The notes under the pieces: generated by a model
Databases searched by the model: none
What the model was told of the DNA's origin: nothing
What the model saw: the letters and a program-made list of their open reading frames with translations, nothing else
Shown: positions 49,534-59,443 of the stretch, in pieces
Layout: each line of letters opens with the position of its first letter
Numbering within the stretch: the first letter of the stretch is position 1
Program-made: the position numbers and the translations under genes
Assembly (NCBI GenBank): GCA_044226785.1
Contig: JBGAGK010000009.1
Span: 1 to 64,000 of the forward strand
Direction: 5' to 3'
Length of the DNA: 64,000 nt
Origin: TMP-86 sp039807285
GTDB lineage: Bacteria > Pseudomonadota > Gammaproteobacteria > Steroidobacterales > Steroidobacteraceae

Positions 49534-52227
49534 TCAGGCTGCAGCCCCTGCGTGCGCGAGATGACGCAATACGTACTGAAGGATGCCGCCGTGCCGGTAA
49601 TACTCCAGCTCCTTGGGCGTATCGATCCGCACCCGCACATCGAACTCCGTGGTCCGTCCCGAGTCGTCCCTGGCTATCACACGCACCTGTCTGGCTGCTC
49701 CATGATCCAGGCCCGAGAACTCGAACCTCTCGCGACCTGAAAGCCCCAGGCTCTGTGCGTTCTGGCCATTCAGGAACTGGCAGGGCAGCACTCCCATGCC
49801 AATCAGATTGGAGCGATGGATGCGTTCGAAACTCTCGGCTACGACAGCTTTCACGCCCAGCAGCATGGTACCTTTCGCTGCCCAGTCACGCGAGCTTCCC
49901 GTCCCGTACTCCTTTCCGGCGAGGATGATCAGCGGTATGCCTTCGGCCTTGTATTTCACCGACGCATCGTAGATCGACATCTGTTCGCCACTGGGTATAT
50001 GGAGGGTGAGCCCTCCTTCCGTACCCGGCACGAGCAGATTGCGCAGGCGGATATTGGCGAACGTTCCCCGCATCATCACTTCATGATTGCCGCGACGCGA
50101 ACCATAGGAGTTGAAATCCGCCGGCTTTACACCGTTTTCCATCAGGTAACGTGCCGCAGGGCTGGATTTTGCGATGTTTCCTGCCGGAGAAATGTGGTCA
50201 GTGGTTACCGAATCGCCCAGCACCGCCAGTGCACGTGCTCCGTGGATATCCTTCATCGGGACCGGGGTCATGGTCATGCCATCGAAATACGGCGGGTTCT
50301 TCACATAGGTCGAGCCCGCATCCCATGTGTAGATCTTTCCGGACGGAACCCGGATGCTGTTCCAGTGGGCATCGCCTTCGAAGACGTTTGCATAACCCTT
50401 CCTGAACATGTTCGAGTCCACCGATGCACGTATGGCCTCGATGACCTCCTGCGGGCTGGGCCAGATATCCTTCAGATGTACTGGTGCGCCACTGCGGCTG
50501 AGCCCCAGTGGTGCGGTAGCGATGTCCAGATCCAGTGTGCCAGCCAGGGCATAGGCCACCACCAGAGGCGGGGAAGCCAGGAAATTCATCTTGATTTCGG
50601 GGTGCACCCGTCCTTCGAAATTCCGGTTGCCGGAAAGCACTGAACAGGCAATCAGGTCGCCGGCTCTCACAGCCTCGGAGATTTCCGGCTTCAAGGGTCC
50701 GGAATTCCCGATGCAGGTGGTACAGCCATATCCGACCGTATAGAAGCCAAGCGCCTCCAGGTCCGTCATCAGCCCCGCCTTGACAAGGTAGTCGGTCACC
50801 ACACGCGAACCAGGCGCCAGTGAAGTCTTCACCCAGGGTTTTGATTTCAGCCCCAGTGCGTTGGCCTTGCGGGCGAGGAGCCCGGCTGCCATGAGCACGG
50901 CGGGATTCGAAGTATTGGTACAACTGGTGATGGCGGCAATGAGCACCGCGCCGTCCTTGATGTCCACCCGCTGCCCCCCGAGCATGACTTGCGCCGAACC
51001 CGTGGCATTCGGATTCTTCTGTGAGCGCTCCTCCGCCATCTTCCGGTGGGCAGTCGCATAGGAAGCCTTGACGGTCCGCAGCGGCACGCGGTCCTGGGGG
51101 CGCTTTGGCCCCGCAATGGAAGGCTCGACGCTTCCCAGATCGAGCTCCAGGACATCGGAGTAATCCGCAGTCGGGGCGCCATCGACACGCCACAGACCCT
51201 GCGTCCGCGCGTAGGCCTCGACGAGCGCGATCTGTGCCTCGTCCCTTCCGGTCAGACGCAGATAGCGGATGGTCTCGCCGTCGATCGGAAAGATCGCGCA
51301 GGTGGAGCCAAACTCCGGCGACATGTTCGCAATCGTGGCGCGGTCGGCAAGCGGCAGGCCGGAAAGCCCATCTCCGAAAAACTCCACGAACTTGTCCACC
51401 ACACCTTTCTTTCGCAGCTTCTCGGTGACCGTCAGGACCAGGTCGGTGGCCGTGGTGCCGGCAGGCAGGGTGCCACTGAGCCTGAATCCGATGACCTGGG
51501 GAATGAGCATGGTGACCGGCTGCCCCAGCATGGCTGCCTCGGCTTCGATGCCGCCCACACCCCATCCGAGCACCCCAAGCGCGTTGACCATCGTGGTATG
51601 GGAATCCGTTCCGACGAGGGTATCGGGGTAGGCGGTAAGGCTCCCTTGGGCCTCGTTGGCAAAGACCACTCGCGCGAGGCGCTCGATGTTGACCTGGTGC
51701 ACGATGCCGGTGTTCGGAGGAACCACCTTGAAATTGCTGAATGCCCCCTGGCCCCAGCGCAGGAAACTGTAGCGCTCTGCATTGCGGGCGAATTCGATGG
51801 CATTGTTGTGGCTGAGCGAATCCGGCGTACCGTATTCGTCCACCTGCACCGAGTGATCGATGACCAGTTCAGCCGGAGCCAGCGGGTTGACGCGCTGTGC
51901 ATCACCGCCGAGCTTGACGATGGCCTCACGCATGGCAGCCAGATCGACGACACAGGGCACGCCCGTGAAGTCCTGCATGATGACACGGGCCGGGGTGAAC
52001 GCAATCTCATGGCTGGGCGTGGCCTTCGGATCCCACTTGAGCAGCGCCAGGATGTCGTCATGAGTCACATTGACGCCATCCTCGAAGCGCAGCAGGTTCT
52101 CCAGAAGGATTTTCATGGAGTAGGGCAGCCGGTCGACGCGGAAATCCCTCAGAGCCGACAGACTGTAATAGTTGAAACTGCGACCGCCGACTTCGAGTGT
52201 CGACCGCGTCTTGAAGCTGTCTGTCAT
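49534..52227 (-). CDS. acnA: Aconitate hydratase A
   Basis: 897 residues of the AcnA/IRP type. The [4Fe-4S] ligands are visible in AITSCTNTSNP and GYGCTTCIGNSG, and active-site stretches include VGTDSHTTM, GDSVTTDHISPAG and GKEYGTGSSRDWAAKG. It interconverts citrate and isocitrate in the TCA cycle. It overlaps the mnmA stop by four bases, so it is translationally coupled to a tRNA-modification gene. Confidence 0.96.
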   Translation of the reverse strand: MTDSFKTRSTLEVGGRSFNYYSLSALRDFRVDRLPYSMKILLENLLRFEDGVNVTHDDILALLKWDPKATPSHEIAFTPARVIMQDFTGVPCVVDLAAMREAIVKLGGDAQRVNPLAPAELVIDHSVQVDEYGTPDSLSHNNAIEFARNAERYSFLRWGQGAFSNFKVVPPNTGIVHQVNIERLARVVFANEAQGSLTAYPDTLVGTDSHTTMVNALGVLGWGVGGIEAEAAMLGQPVTMLIPQVIGFRLSGTLPAGTTATDLVLTVTEKLRKKGVVDKFVEFFGDGLSGLPLADRATIANMSPEFGSTCAIFPIDGETIRYLRLTGRDEAQIALVEAYARTQGLWRVDGAPTADYSDVLELDLGSVEPSIAGPKRPQDRVPLRTVKASYATAHRKMAEERSQKNPNATGSAQVMLGGQRVDIKDGAVLIAAITSCTNTSNPAVLMAAGLLARKANALGLKSKPWVKTSLAPGSRVVTDYLVKAGLMTDLEALGFYTVGYGCTTCIGNSGPLKPEISEAVRAGDLIACSVLSGNRNFEGRVHPEIKMNFLASPPLVVAYALAGTLDLDIATAPLGLSRSGAPVHLKDIWPSPQEVIEAIRASVDSNMFRKGYANVFEGDAHWNSIRVPSGKIYTWDAGSTYVKNPPYFDGMTMTPVPMKDIHGARALAVLGDSVTTDHISPAGNIAKSSPAARYLMENGVKPADFNSYGSRRGNHEVMMRGTFANIRLRNLLVPGTEGGLTLHIPSGEQMSIYDASVKYKAEGIPLIILAGKEYGTGSSRDWAAKGTMLLGVKAVVAESFERIHRSNLIGMGVLPCQFLNGQNAQSLGLSGRERFEFSGLDHGAARQVRVIARDDSGRTTEFDVRVRIDTPKELEYYRHGGILQYVLRHLAHAGAAA

Positions 52228-53342
52228 GAGACCTCCGACGAAAGTCCGTGATTATAAGCGATCGGCGCATGCAGGGCGCGCTCCACGATGGTTCCCCCGC
52301 CCAGGCAGCAATCACCGTCATAAAAAACCGCGAACTGCCCCGGCGTTACTGCACGAACCGGATGTCCCAGGCGCACCCGCAGCGAAGAATCTTCAATGAT
52401 GCTCACTTCACAGGCAACGTCCGGCTGCCGGTAACGGGTTTTCACCGAGCAGGCAAATTGCGCCGGCGGAGAGCGAAACCAGTGCGCAGACTGCACCAGG
52501 ATTTCGTCCGACAGCAGCAGTGGATGCTGCGGATCCTGCACCACGATGAGCGCATTCCGTCCCGCGTCCTTGGATGCCACATACCAGGGCGCCGCAGCTG
52601 CGCCACGTTTTCCACCCAGATGCAGCCCTGAACGCTGACCAAGCGTATAGAACGGCAGACCCTGATGTTCACCCAGAATGGCCCCTGAGGGCGTTTCGAT
52701 CGGACCCGGCTCCGGGTCGACATAGCGCATGAGAAACTCCTGAAACGGGCGCTCGCCGATGAAGCAGATGCCTGTGCTGTCCGGCTTGTCGAACACGGGC
52801 AACCCCTGCTGCCAGGCAATCCGGCGCACTTCGGATTTCTGAAGGTGCCCGATCGGAAACAGGGTCCTTTTCAGCGCGTCACGCGCGACGGCGTGAAGGA
52901 AGTAGGACTGGTCCTTGCTGTCGTCGCACGCTCTGGCGAGCAAGACGCCGTCGGGTCCCTCCAGTACCCTCGCGTAGTGGCCGGTGGCCATCCGGTTGGC
53001 GCCCAGGCGCAGCATGTAGGCAAGGCAGCTGCCAAACTTTATTTCGCGGTTGCACAGCACGTCAGGATTGGGAGTCCGTCCGGCTCGATACTCGCGCAGA
53101 AAATGACTGAACACCTGCTGCCGGTACTCCGGGGCGAAGTTTGCCCGGTGCAGGGGAATATCAAGGACATCGCAGATGCGGCGCGCATCCTGATAGTCCT
53201 GGGCAATGGTGCAGTGACTGTCCTGTTCATCCCAGTTGGACATGAACAGGCCCTGGACCACATGGCCCTGTTGCTTGAGCAGCCATGCTGCAACGGCGGA
53301 ATCCACCCCGCCGGAAACAGCCACGATGACGGTATCTGCCAT
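52224..53342 (-). CDS. mnmA: tRNA-specific 2-thiouridylase MnmA
   Basis: 372 residues. The PP-loop IVAVSGGVDSAVAAWLL is at the N-terminus, the first catalytic Cys is in NPDVLCNREIKFG and the persulfide Cys is in DSTGICFIGERPF; a beta-barrel C-terminal domain ends the protein. It makes 2-thiouridine at position 34 of Lys, Glu and Gln tRNAs. In enterics the order is mnmA-hflD-purB; here an unrelated gene sits between mnmA and purB and acnA follows. Confidence 0.95.
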   Translation of the reverse strand: MADTVIVAVSGGVDSAVAAWLLKQQGHVVQGLFMSNWDEQDSHCTIAQDYQDARRICDVLDIPLHRANFAPEYRQQVFSHFLREYRAGRTPNPDVLCNREIKFGSCLAYMLRLGANRMATGHYARVLEGPDGVLLARACDDSKDQSYFLHAVARDALKRTLFPIGHLQKSEVRRIAWQQGLPVFDKPDSTGICFIGERPFQEFLMRYVDPEPGPIETPSGAILGEHQGLPFYTLGQRSGLHLGGKRGAAAAPWYVASKDAGRNALIVVQDPQHPLLLSDEILVQSAHWFRSPPAQFACSVKTRYRQPDVACEVSIIEDSSLRVRLGHPVRAVTPGQFAVFYDGDCCLGGGTIVERALHAPIAYNHGLSSEVS

Positions 53343-53396
53343 CCGCGAATTATAGCGGTCCCGGGGGGAAAGACCGGCGGTGCAGGGAAGAGGGTG

Positions 53397-53942
53397 CTAC
53401 ATCCGCATCTGGCGTAGCTGCGCGTCAGAGGCGCTGGCCTGCCAGACTTCATCGAAAAAATTCAGGTATCGGCGTGCAACGGGCGGGTCATTCATGGCCG
53501 AAATGCCGTCCCAACGGGTCGGCTGCAACCGGTAGACGGTAGCACGGTCGTCAGCCACCATGAAGGCGCCGGCACTGCCGGGGTTTTGCAGATGGATGAC
53601 CCGCAAGTCGATGCAGCTGGTCAACCGGCGTGCCAGGATCAGGAAGCGATTGCCGTCGATCACGGCGCGCGCGGGGTCCGCCAGGAGCACGCGCACTTTT
53701 GCATACGAGCGGGCCAGCACCAGCCGCTTGATGGCCTCGAGAAACGGCTCTTCACCATAGACCAGCGGCTCCAGATCCAGCGTATAGATGGACAGCAACC
53801 GCTGGGCTGAGCGCGCCACGGCCAGGCTTGCATCGCGCACTTCGGCCAGTGTCGTCAGCAATCGGGCGCTGCTGCCGCTCGGCGCAACAGGTGTTGCGGG
53901 CGGAAATTCCCTGGATTCAAGCTGGAAATCGGAGTCAGCCAT
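53397..53942 (-). CDS. Conserved protein of unknown function between purB and mnmA
   Basis: 181 residues, not recognised with confidence; it may belong to a DUF7931-like gammaproteobacterial family. The body reads like a small Rossmann or PLD-like half-domain (LVYGEEPFLEAIKRLVLARSYAKVRVLLADP, then RLTSCIDLRVIHLQNP and AFMVADDRATVYRLQP), but no catalytic HKD motif is present. It lacks signal peptide and membrane segments. It is not HflD, which occupies this slot in enterics. It lies 48 bases downstream of purB. Confidence 0.6.
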   Translation of the reverse strand: MADSDFQLESREFPPATPVAPSGSSARLLTTLAEVRDASLAVARSAQRLLSIYTLDLEPLVYGEEPFLEAIKRLVLARSYAKVRVLLADPARAVIDGNRFLILARRLTSCIDLRVIHLQNPGSAGAFMVADDRATVYRLQPTRWDGISAMNDPPVARRYLNFFDEVWQASASDAQLRQMRM

Positions 53943-53990
53943 GCGACGCCGATTCTAGTCCCCGAACCCGCGGCCGCCGTGCCAACTACG

Positions 53991-55355
53991 TCACGTTTCA
54001 TCGCGCGCCAACCGGGAAGCCAGACCGAGATAGTCCGCAGGCCTCAGCTTCAGTAGCCGCTGCTTTTCGCCCTCCGGCAACTCCAGGGTCCGGATGAAGG
54101 CATGCAGGGAATCCCTGCTCACCGGCTGGCCACGGGAGAAGGTCTTGAGCCGGTCGTACCCGTCCGCGATACCGTGCGCCCGCATGACAGTCTGTACAGC
54201 CTCGGCAAGGACCTCCCATGCACGGTCAAGATCCGCCCGCAGGATTTCGGGGGCGAGTTCCACCTTGCCCAGACCCTGGAGGAGCGATGCGTAGGCGAGC
54301 TGGCAATGCCCGATGGCTACACCGAGATTGCGCAGCACGGTCGAGTCGGACAGGTCCCGCTGCCATCGTGACACCGGGAGCTTCTGCGCCAGGTGTGCCA
54401 GCAACGCGCTGGCGAGCCCAAGGTTCCCCTCGGCGTTTTCGAAATCGATGGGGTTTACCTTGTGCGGCATGGTCGAGGAACCGACCTCTCCGGCAATCGC
54501 GCGCTGCCGGAAATATCCGAGGGAGACATACCCCCACATGTCACGCGCGAAGTCGAGGAGAACGGTGTTGATCCTCTCCAGGGCATGACAATACTCGGCA
54601 ATCCAGTCATGAGGCTCGATCTGCGTGGTGTGCCGGTTCGGTACCAGGCCGAGAGAGGTGACCAGATCCTCACTGACGGCAAGCCACGGCAGATCCGGCA
54701 ATGCAGCGACATGTGCATTGAAATTCCCGACTGCGCCATTCATCTTTCCCAGGATCCGCACCTGAACCAGTCCGTGCAGCTGGCGCTCGAGACGGAACCT
54801 TACATTGGCGAATTCCTTTCCGACAGTCGTCGGACTCGCTGTCTGCCCATGAGTGCGCGAAAGCATCGCCACGTCCGCATCTGAAATCGCACGAGAACGG
54901 ATGAGCTGGATCAAGGTGCGGATCGAAGGCACCAGTACCCGATCCCGCGCTTCGGTCATCATCAACGCGTAGGCAAGATTGTTCATGTCCTCCGATGTAC
55001 AGCCAAAATGCACCCACTCCAGGTGCCCGGGAGCGGCACCACGCTGCTTCAGCTGTTCGCGCAACCAGTACTCCACCGCCTTGACATCGTGATTGGTGCG
55101 CGCCTCGATGGCCTTGATCGCGGCCACGTCGGTTGCAGCCGGATCGGAGGCCAGACCCGTGAGCCAGTCGCGGGCGGCCGCCGGCAGGCTCACGATCGAG
55201 ACCCCGGCCCGCATCAGGGCCAGCAACCACGCGCACTCGACCTTGACCCTGGCGCGCATCAATCCGGCCTCGCTGAAGATGACGCGCAGGGATGCCAGCT
55301 TCCCGGAATACCGGCCATCCAGCGGGGACAGGGCATCGATCGGGTCAATCGGCAT
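53991..55355 (-). CDS. purB: Adenylosuccinate lyase
   Basis: 454 residues, aligned along its length with E. coli PurB: LSPLDGRYSGKLASLR, EARTNHDVKAVEYWL, FGCTSEDMNNLAYALM, LSRTHGQTASPTTVGKE and the signature GEVGSSTMPHKVNPIDFENAEGN. It acts twice in purine synthesis (SAICAR to AICAR, adenylosuccinate to AMP). The start at 55355 matches the family N-terminus; the frame upstream is a shadow. It is divergent from fumC, a member of the same superfamily. Confidence 0.95.
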   Translation of the reverse strand: MPIDPIDALSPLDGRYSGKLASLRVIFSEAGLMRARVKVECAWLLALMRAGVSIVSLPAAARDWLTGLASDPAATDVAAIKAIEARTNHDVKAVEYWLREQLKQRGAAPGHLEWVHFGCTSEDMNNLAYALMMTEARDRVLVPSIRTLIQLIRSRAISDADVAMLSRTHGQTASPTTVGKEFANVRFRLERQLHGLVQVRILGKMNGAVGNFNAHVAALPDLPWLAVSEDLVTSLGLVPNRHTTQIEPHDWIAEYCHALERINTVLLDFARDMWGYVSLGYFRQRAIAGEVGSSTMPHKVNPIDFENAEGNLGLASALLAHLAQKLPVSRWQRDLSDSTVLRNLGVAIGHCQLAYASLLQGLGKVELAPEILRADLDRAWEVLAEAVQTVMRAHGIADGYDRLKTFSRGQPVSRDSLHAFIRTLELPEGEKQRLLKLRPADYLGLASRLARDET

Positions 55356-55417
55356 CGGTGTTACTCGGCCTCGAAGTGATAGAATTGTCATCTTACCGGA
55401 CTTCCCCGTGAATACTA

Positions 55418-56836
55418 ATGGACCGCCCTGACTCCAAGCCCATGCAATTCCGGATCGAACGGGACAGCATGGGAGAAATGGCGGTGCCATTGAACGCGCT
55501 GTGGGCCGCACAGACCCAGCGGGCACTGCAGAATTTCCCCCCGAGCGGTCTGCGCATGCCACTGCCCATCGTGCACGCCATGGCGCTGATCAAGGCAGCA
55601 GCGGCAATCGCCAATGCCGAACTGGGTGATCTGGGCCCGGAGCATTCGAGCTTCATCCGGGCAGCCGCCCTGCAGGTGGCCAGCGGCGTACACGATGACC
55701 AGTTCCCGCTTGATCTGTTCCAGACCGGTTCAGGCACCTCCACCAACATGAACGTGAACGAAGTCATCGCCACCCTGGCAAGCCGGGCGGCGGAGACACG
55801 GCTGGATCCAAACGATCATGTGAACATGAGCCAGAGCAGCAATGACGTGATGCCCAGTGCAATCCATGTTGCTGCCACACTTGCCGTCGAGCGCGAGTTG
55901 CTCCCCGCCATGATGCATCTCGCCGATTCCATGCAGGTCCGTGCCAGGGAATTCACTGATCTGGCCAAGACAGGCCGCACACATCTGATGGACGCCATGC
56001 CCCTGACCCTCGGACAGGAAATCGGCGGCTGGCAGTCACAGACAGAGATGGGTATCGCACGCTTGCACGATGTCCTGCCGCGGTTGCGCGCGCTCGCCCA
56101 GGGAGCGACCGCCGTGGGCACGGGCATCAATGCCCGCGAAGGGTTCGCGAACCGCCTCATGCATCACCTGGGCAAGCTGACCGGCACCAGCTTTGCAGCG
56201 GCCGCAAACCCGTTTGCTGCACTCGCCTGTCAGGACACGGTGATGGAACTTTCCGGACACCTCAAGACGCTTGCGGCGAGCCTGACCAAGATCTGCAACG
56301 ATCTTCGGTGGATGAACAGCGGACCATTGGCCGGACTGGGTGAGATCCGATTGCCGGCATTGCAGCCGGGAAGCAGCATCATGCCAGGAAAGGTCAACCC
56401 CGTCGTTCCCGAGTCCGTGCTGATGATGTGCGCCCAGATCATCGGCAATGATGCGGCCATCACACTGGGCGGGCAATCGGGAAACTTCGAGCTCAACGTG
56501 ATGTTGCCGCTGATCGCGCACAATGTGCTTGAAAGCATCCGGCTCGCCGGATTGGGATGCAGCACCCTTGCAGATCGGGCCATTGCCGGATTTGTCGTCG
56601 ACCGTGCGCACGTCGCGGGTCAGCTGGCCCGCAACCCCGTTCTGGTCACTGCACTCAACCCCGTGATCGGATATCAGCGAGGGGCGGAAATTGCCAAGCG
56701 CGCCTTCCGGGAAGGCCGTGCGGTCATCGACATTGCGCTCGAACAGGGTGTGCTGCCACGCGAGGACCTGGAAAGGCTGCTGGATCCACTGCACCTGACG
56801 CGTGGTGGCGTCCCGGGAAAGGCGGGGTCGGGTTGA
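55418..56836 (+). CDS. fumC: Class II fumarate hydratase
   Basis: 472 residues of the fumarase/aspartase family: QTGSGTSTNMNVNEVIA, HVNMSQSSNDVMPSAIH, GRTHLMDAMPLTLGQE, and the signature GSSIMPGKVNPVVPE. The family also contains aspartase, but the sequence pattern fits fumarase C. It hydrates fumarate to malate in the TCA cycle. A 62-bp divergent gap separates it from purB. Confidence 0.93.
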   Translation: MDRPDSKPMQFRIERDSMGEMAVPLNALWAAQTQRALQNFPPSGLRMPLPIVHAMALIKAAAAIANAELGDLGPEHSSFIRAAALQVASGVHDDQFPLDLFQTGSGTSTNMNVNEVIATLASRAAETRLDPNDHVNMSQSSNDVMPSAIHVAATLAVERELLPAMMHLADSMQVRAREFTDLAKTGRTHLMDAMPLTLGQEIGGWQSQTEMGIARLHDVLPRLRALAQGATAVGTGINAREGFANRLMHHLGKLTGTSFAAAANPFAALACQDTVMELSGHLKTLAASLTKICNDLRWMNSGPLAGLGEIRLPALQPGSSIMPGKVNPVVPESVLMMCAQIIGNDAAITLGGQSGNFELNVMLPLIAHNVLESIRLAGLGCSTLADRAIAGFVVDRAHVAGQLARNPVLVTALNPVIGYQRGAEIAKRAFREGRAVIDIALEQGVLPREDLERLLDPLHLTRGGVPGKAGSG

Positions 56837-56889
56837 ACGACGAAACCTCGTCACCGCATTACTCGGGTGATTCGCTCCGGAAGGTCCTG

Positions 56890-57492
56890 ATGGCCGAGCC
56901 GTCACCGAAGGACTTCGAGCCGCTCTGGCCGGCGAAGGTGCCTGAGCGCATCACGCCTGAGCTGAGGTCCTGGATGCCCTCTCGGCGGATGCCCGCTGCC
57001 GTCCTGATCCCGGTGGTCAGAGGTGAGAGCGGACTCAACATTCTGTTGACCCGGCGTTCTGCACATCTGAGCCGGCATGCAGGACAGATCAGCTTTCCCG
57101 GCGGGAGGATCGAGCATGATGATCCGACGCCCTGGGATGCGGCACTTCGCGAGACACACGAGGAGATTGGCCTGGATGCCGGCTGCGTGGAATTCGCAGG
57201 TTACCTGCCGGACCATCTGGTCGGCTCGGGCTTTCGGGTGACGCCGGTGGTCGGATTTGTAAGCGCGCCGCTGCACCTGAGGCTGGCGCCCGAAGAAGTT
57301 CAGGAGGCATTCGAGATCCCGCTCGACCATCTGTTCGATGGGTCCAATCATTCGCTGAGGCGCCGGTTGCTTGGCCAGACCGAAGTCCAGTTCCATGACA
57401 TCCGGTTTCATCAGCGAAGCATCTGGGGCGCCACGGCTGCGATCCTCATGACCTGGAAGCAGCTGGTGGATTCACTCGGCAGAATCAGCTGA
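56890..57492 (+). CDS. Nudix hydrolase, CoA-pyrophosphatase type
   Basis: 200 residues. The family motif PGGRIEHDDPTPWDAALRE is followed by the Nudix core RETHEEIGL, as in NudL/CoA pyrophosphatases. It probably cleaves CoA or acyl-CoA to phosphopantetheine and adenosine bisphosphate. ATG 56890 has GGAAGG closely upstream; a TTG at 56833 overlapping the fumC stop would add 19 residues. It overlaps mazG by one base. Confidence 0.85.
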   Translation: MAEPSPKDFEPLWPAKVPERITPELRSWMPSRRMPAAVLIPVVRGESGLNILLTRRSAHLSRHAGQISFPGGRIEHDDPTPWDAALRETHEEIGLDAGCVEFAGYLPDHLVGSGFRVTPVVGFVSAPLHLRLAPEEVQEAFEIPLDHLFDGSNHSLRRRLLGQTEVQFHDIRFHQRSIWGATAAILMTWKQLVDSLGRIS

Positions 57493-58313
57493 TGGCTGCC
57501 ATCGACGATCTGCTCCACGTCATGCGCGTGCTGAGGGATCCGAAGCGCGGATGCCCCTGGGATCGTGCCCAGAACTTTGCCAGCATCGCACAGACAACCC
57601 TGGAAGAGGCCTATGAAGTCGTCGACGCAATCGAAAGCGGCGCACCCGACATGCTGCGCGACGAACTGGGTGACCTGTTGTTCCAGGTGGTGTTTCATGC
57701 GCAGATGGCTGCAGAGCTGAATCAGTTCGATTTCGATGCGGTTGCTGCCTCCATACGCGACAAACTCGTTCGCCGCCACCCACACGTCTTTGCCGGTTCA
57801 CCGATGCCGGAACTCGCGGAACAGTCGGCCCAATGGGAACGCATGAAGGCGGCGGAACGGGCGGCTCGGCATGACATGAACAGCGAGCTGGATGGTGTTG
57901 CGAGATGTCTGCCGGCGCTTGCCCGAGCCGTGAAGTTGTCCCGGCGGGCTGCACGCGTGGGCTTCGACTGGGAACATGCGCAGCAGACCGCCGCCAAGGT
58001 GTCGGAGGAACTCGGGGAGGTGCTTCAGGAAATGCAAGGGCAGGTCGGGCCGCTGCCTTCGGAACATCTGGTGGAGGAGGTAGGTGACCTGTTGTTTGCG
58101 GCGGCCAATCTTGCACGCAAGCTGAACATCGATGCGGAAAGCGCCCTGCGCGCAGCAAATGCCAAGTTCGAGCGCCGCTTTCACCATATGGAAGCAGCAT
58201 TGAAGCAATCGCGGGAGGAGATGGTCCATGTCCCGCTGGCACGACTTGAATCCCTGTGGGAGACCGCCAAGCAGGCGGATGCTGGCCGCGGTGCCCCCGA
58301 TGAATCCAGCTGA
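57492..58313 (+). CDS. mazG: Nucleoside triphosphate pyrophosphohydrolase MazG
   Basis: 273 residues with the tandem MazG domains of the housekeeping enzyme: KRGCPWDRAQNFASI then TLEEAYEVVDAI and DELGDLLFQVVFHA in the first, SEELGEVLQEM and EEVGDLLFAAANLAR in the second. It hydrolyses NTPs to NMP and pyrophosphate and helps clean nucleotide pools. It is coupled to the Nudix gene, another pool-cleaning enzyme. Confidence 0.94.
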   Translation: MAAIDDLLHVMRVLRDPKRGCPWDRAQNFASIAQTTLEEAYEVVDAIESGAPDMLRDELGDLLFQVVFHAQMAAELNQFDFDAVAASIRDKLVRRHPHVFAGSPMPELAEQSAQWERMKAAERAARHDMNSELDGVARCLPALARAVKLSRRAARVGFDWEHAQQTAAKVSEELGEVLQEMQGQVGPLPSEHLVEEVGDLLFAAANLARKLNIDAESALRAANAKFERRFHHMEAALKQSREEMVHVPLARLESLWETAKQADAGRGAPDESS

Positions 58314-58452
58314 TTCACACCACGGGCATGCAACACCATTCACGTTCAGCTTCCATTCACTCCTTCGGGGGCAGGATGCAGGAACCGGGACGGATCGGGA
58401 CGCTGCGGAATTGTACAAGGGCAACCATCGGGCTGGCGGGCACGGGGCCAGA

Positions 58453-58755
58453 ATGACCCGCATGTCACCGCGCACATTTTCAGGGCTGATGCTGGCGCTG
58501 ATGGCCAGCAGCCATGCCCCGGATGCGCTGTGCGCGCAGGTTGCCTCGCCGCCCACCATCAGCGGGCATCTGGCATTTTCAGAGCTGACCCTGAATCAGG
58601 CCGTGCAGATGGCGCAGGCCCGATACCAGGCCCGTGTGGTGCGCGCGGATACCGAACGCGATGGCGACCACATCTACTACCGGCTGCGGCTGCTTTCGGC
58701 TGATGGCCGGGTATTCACTGTGCGAGTCGATTCCCGCACCGGCAACATGCAGTAG
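58453..58755 (+). CDS. Periplasmic PepSY-domain protein
   Basis: 100 residues. A signal peptide (hydrophobic FSGLMLALMASS, cleavage near ALCAQ) precedes one PepSY domain (LTLNQAVQMAQARYQARVVRADTE, then YYRLRLLSADGRVFTVRVDSRTGNM). Such proteins often stand next to PhoP/PhoQ-like systems and may modulate the sensor from the periplasm. The gene lies ten bases before the response regulator. The start is either 58453 or 58462. Confidence 0.8.
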   Translation: MTRMSPRTFSGLMLALMASSHAPDALCAQVASPPTISGHLAFSELTLNQAVQMAQARYQARVVRADTERDGDHIYYRLRLLSADGRVFTVRVDSRTGNMQ

Positions 58756-58765
58756 GCCAGTCGCG

Positions 58766-59443
58766 ATGCGCATCCTGATCGTCGAGGACGAGGCAGCACT
58801 TCGGCAGGCATTGGCCAGTGCGTTCCAGATGCAGGGATTCACGGTAACCACAGCCGCTGATGGCGAGGAGGGTATCTTTGCAGGCATCGAATACCCGATT
58901 GACATGGCAATCATCGACCTTGGCCTGCCCAGGATGTCTGGTCTTGAACTTGTGAAACGCCTGCGCGAGCAGGGCAAAAAATTTCCCATCCTGATCCTCA
59001 CGGCTCGTGACCGATGGCAGGACAAGGTCGAAGGCCTTGGTGCAGGAGCTGACGACTACGTGGTAAAGCCCTACCAGATCGAGGAAATCAAGGCCCGTGT
59101 CTCGGCCCTCCTGCGCCGCTCCGGCGGCTGGGCTCAGCCACTGATCCGGTGCGGAGAAATCGCGATGGATACACGCACCCAGGAAGTGAGCGTAGACGGA
59201 AATCCCGTAGAACTCACCGGGTACGAGTACCGGATCCTCGAGATGCTGATGCTGCGCGCCGGGGAAATCATTTCCAAGAGCGAGCTGACCGAGAAGATCT
59301 ATGAGCAGGATTTCGAGCGTGACAGCAATGTGATCGAGGTGCTCGTGGGACGGCTTCGCCGCAAGCTCGACCCGCAGGGGGTCCGCCAGCCCATTGAAAC
59401 CCTGCGCGGGCGTGGCTATCGCATCGCACTGCCTCGCCCATGA
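58766..59443 (+). CDS. OmpR/PhoP-family response regulator
   Basis: 225 residues. The receiver domain has the acidic pair in LIVEDEAAL, phospho-acceptor Asp in AIIDLGLPRMSG and Lys in DYVVKPYQIEEI. The C-terminal winged-helix domain (130-222) carries ELTGYEYRILEMLM and the recognition helix region RDSNVIEVLVGRLRRKLD. It is of the PhoP/QseB type and forms an operon with the PepSY gene and the sensor, which it overlaps by four bases. Confidence 0.92.
   Translation: MRILIVEDEAALRQALASAFQMQGFTVTTAADGEEGIFAGIEYPIDMAIIDLGLPRMSGLELVKRLREQGKKFPILILTARDRWQDKVEGLGAGADDYVVKPYQIEEIKARVSALLRRSGGWAQPLIRCGEIAMDTRTQEVSVDGNPVELTGYEYRILEMLMLRAGEIISKSELTEKIYEQDFERDSNVIEVLVGRLRRKLDPQGVRQPIETLRGRGYRIALPRP

Noticed and set aside
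53397..53942. HflD assignment from gene order
   Set aside because: The sequence shows none of the HflD features; only the position is shared.
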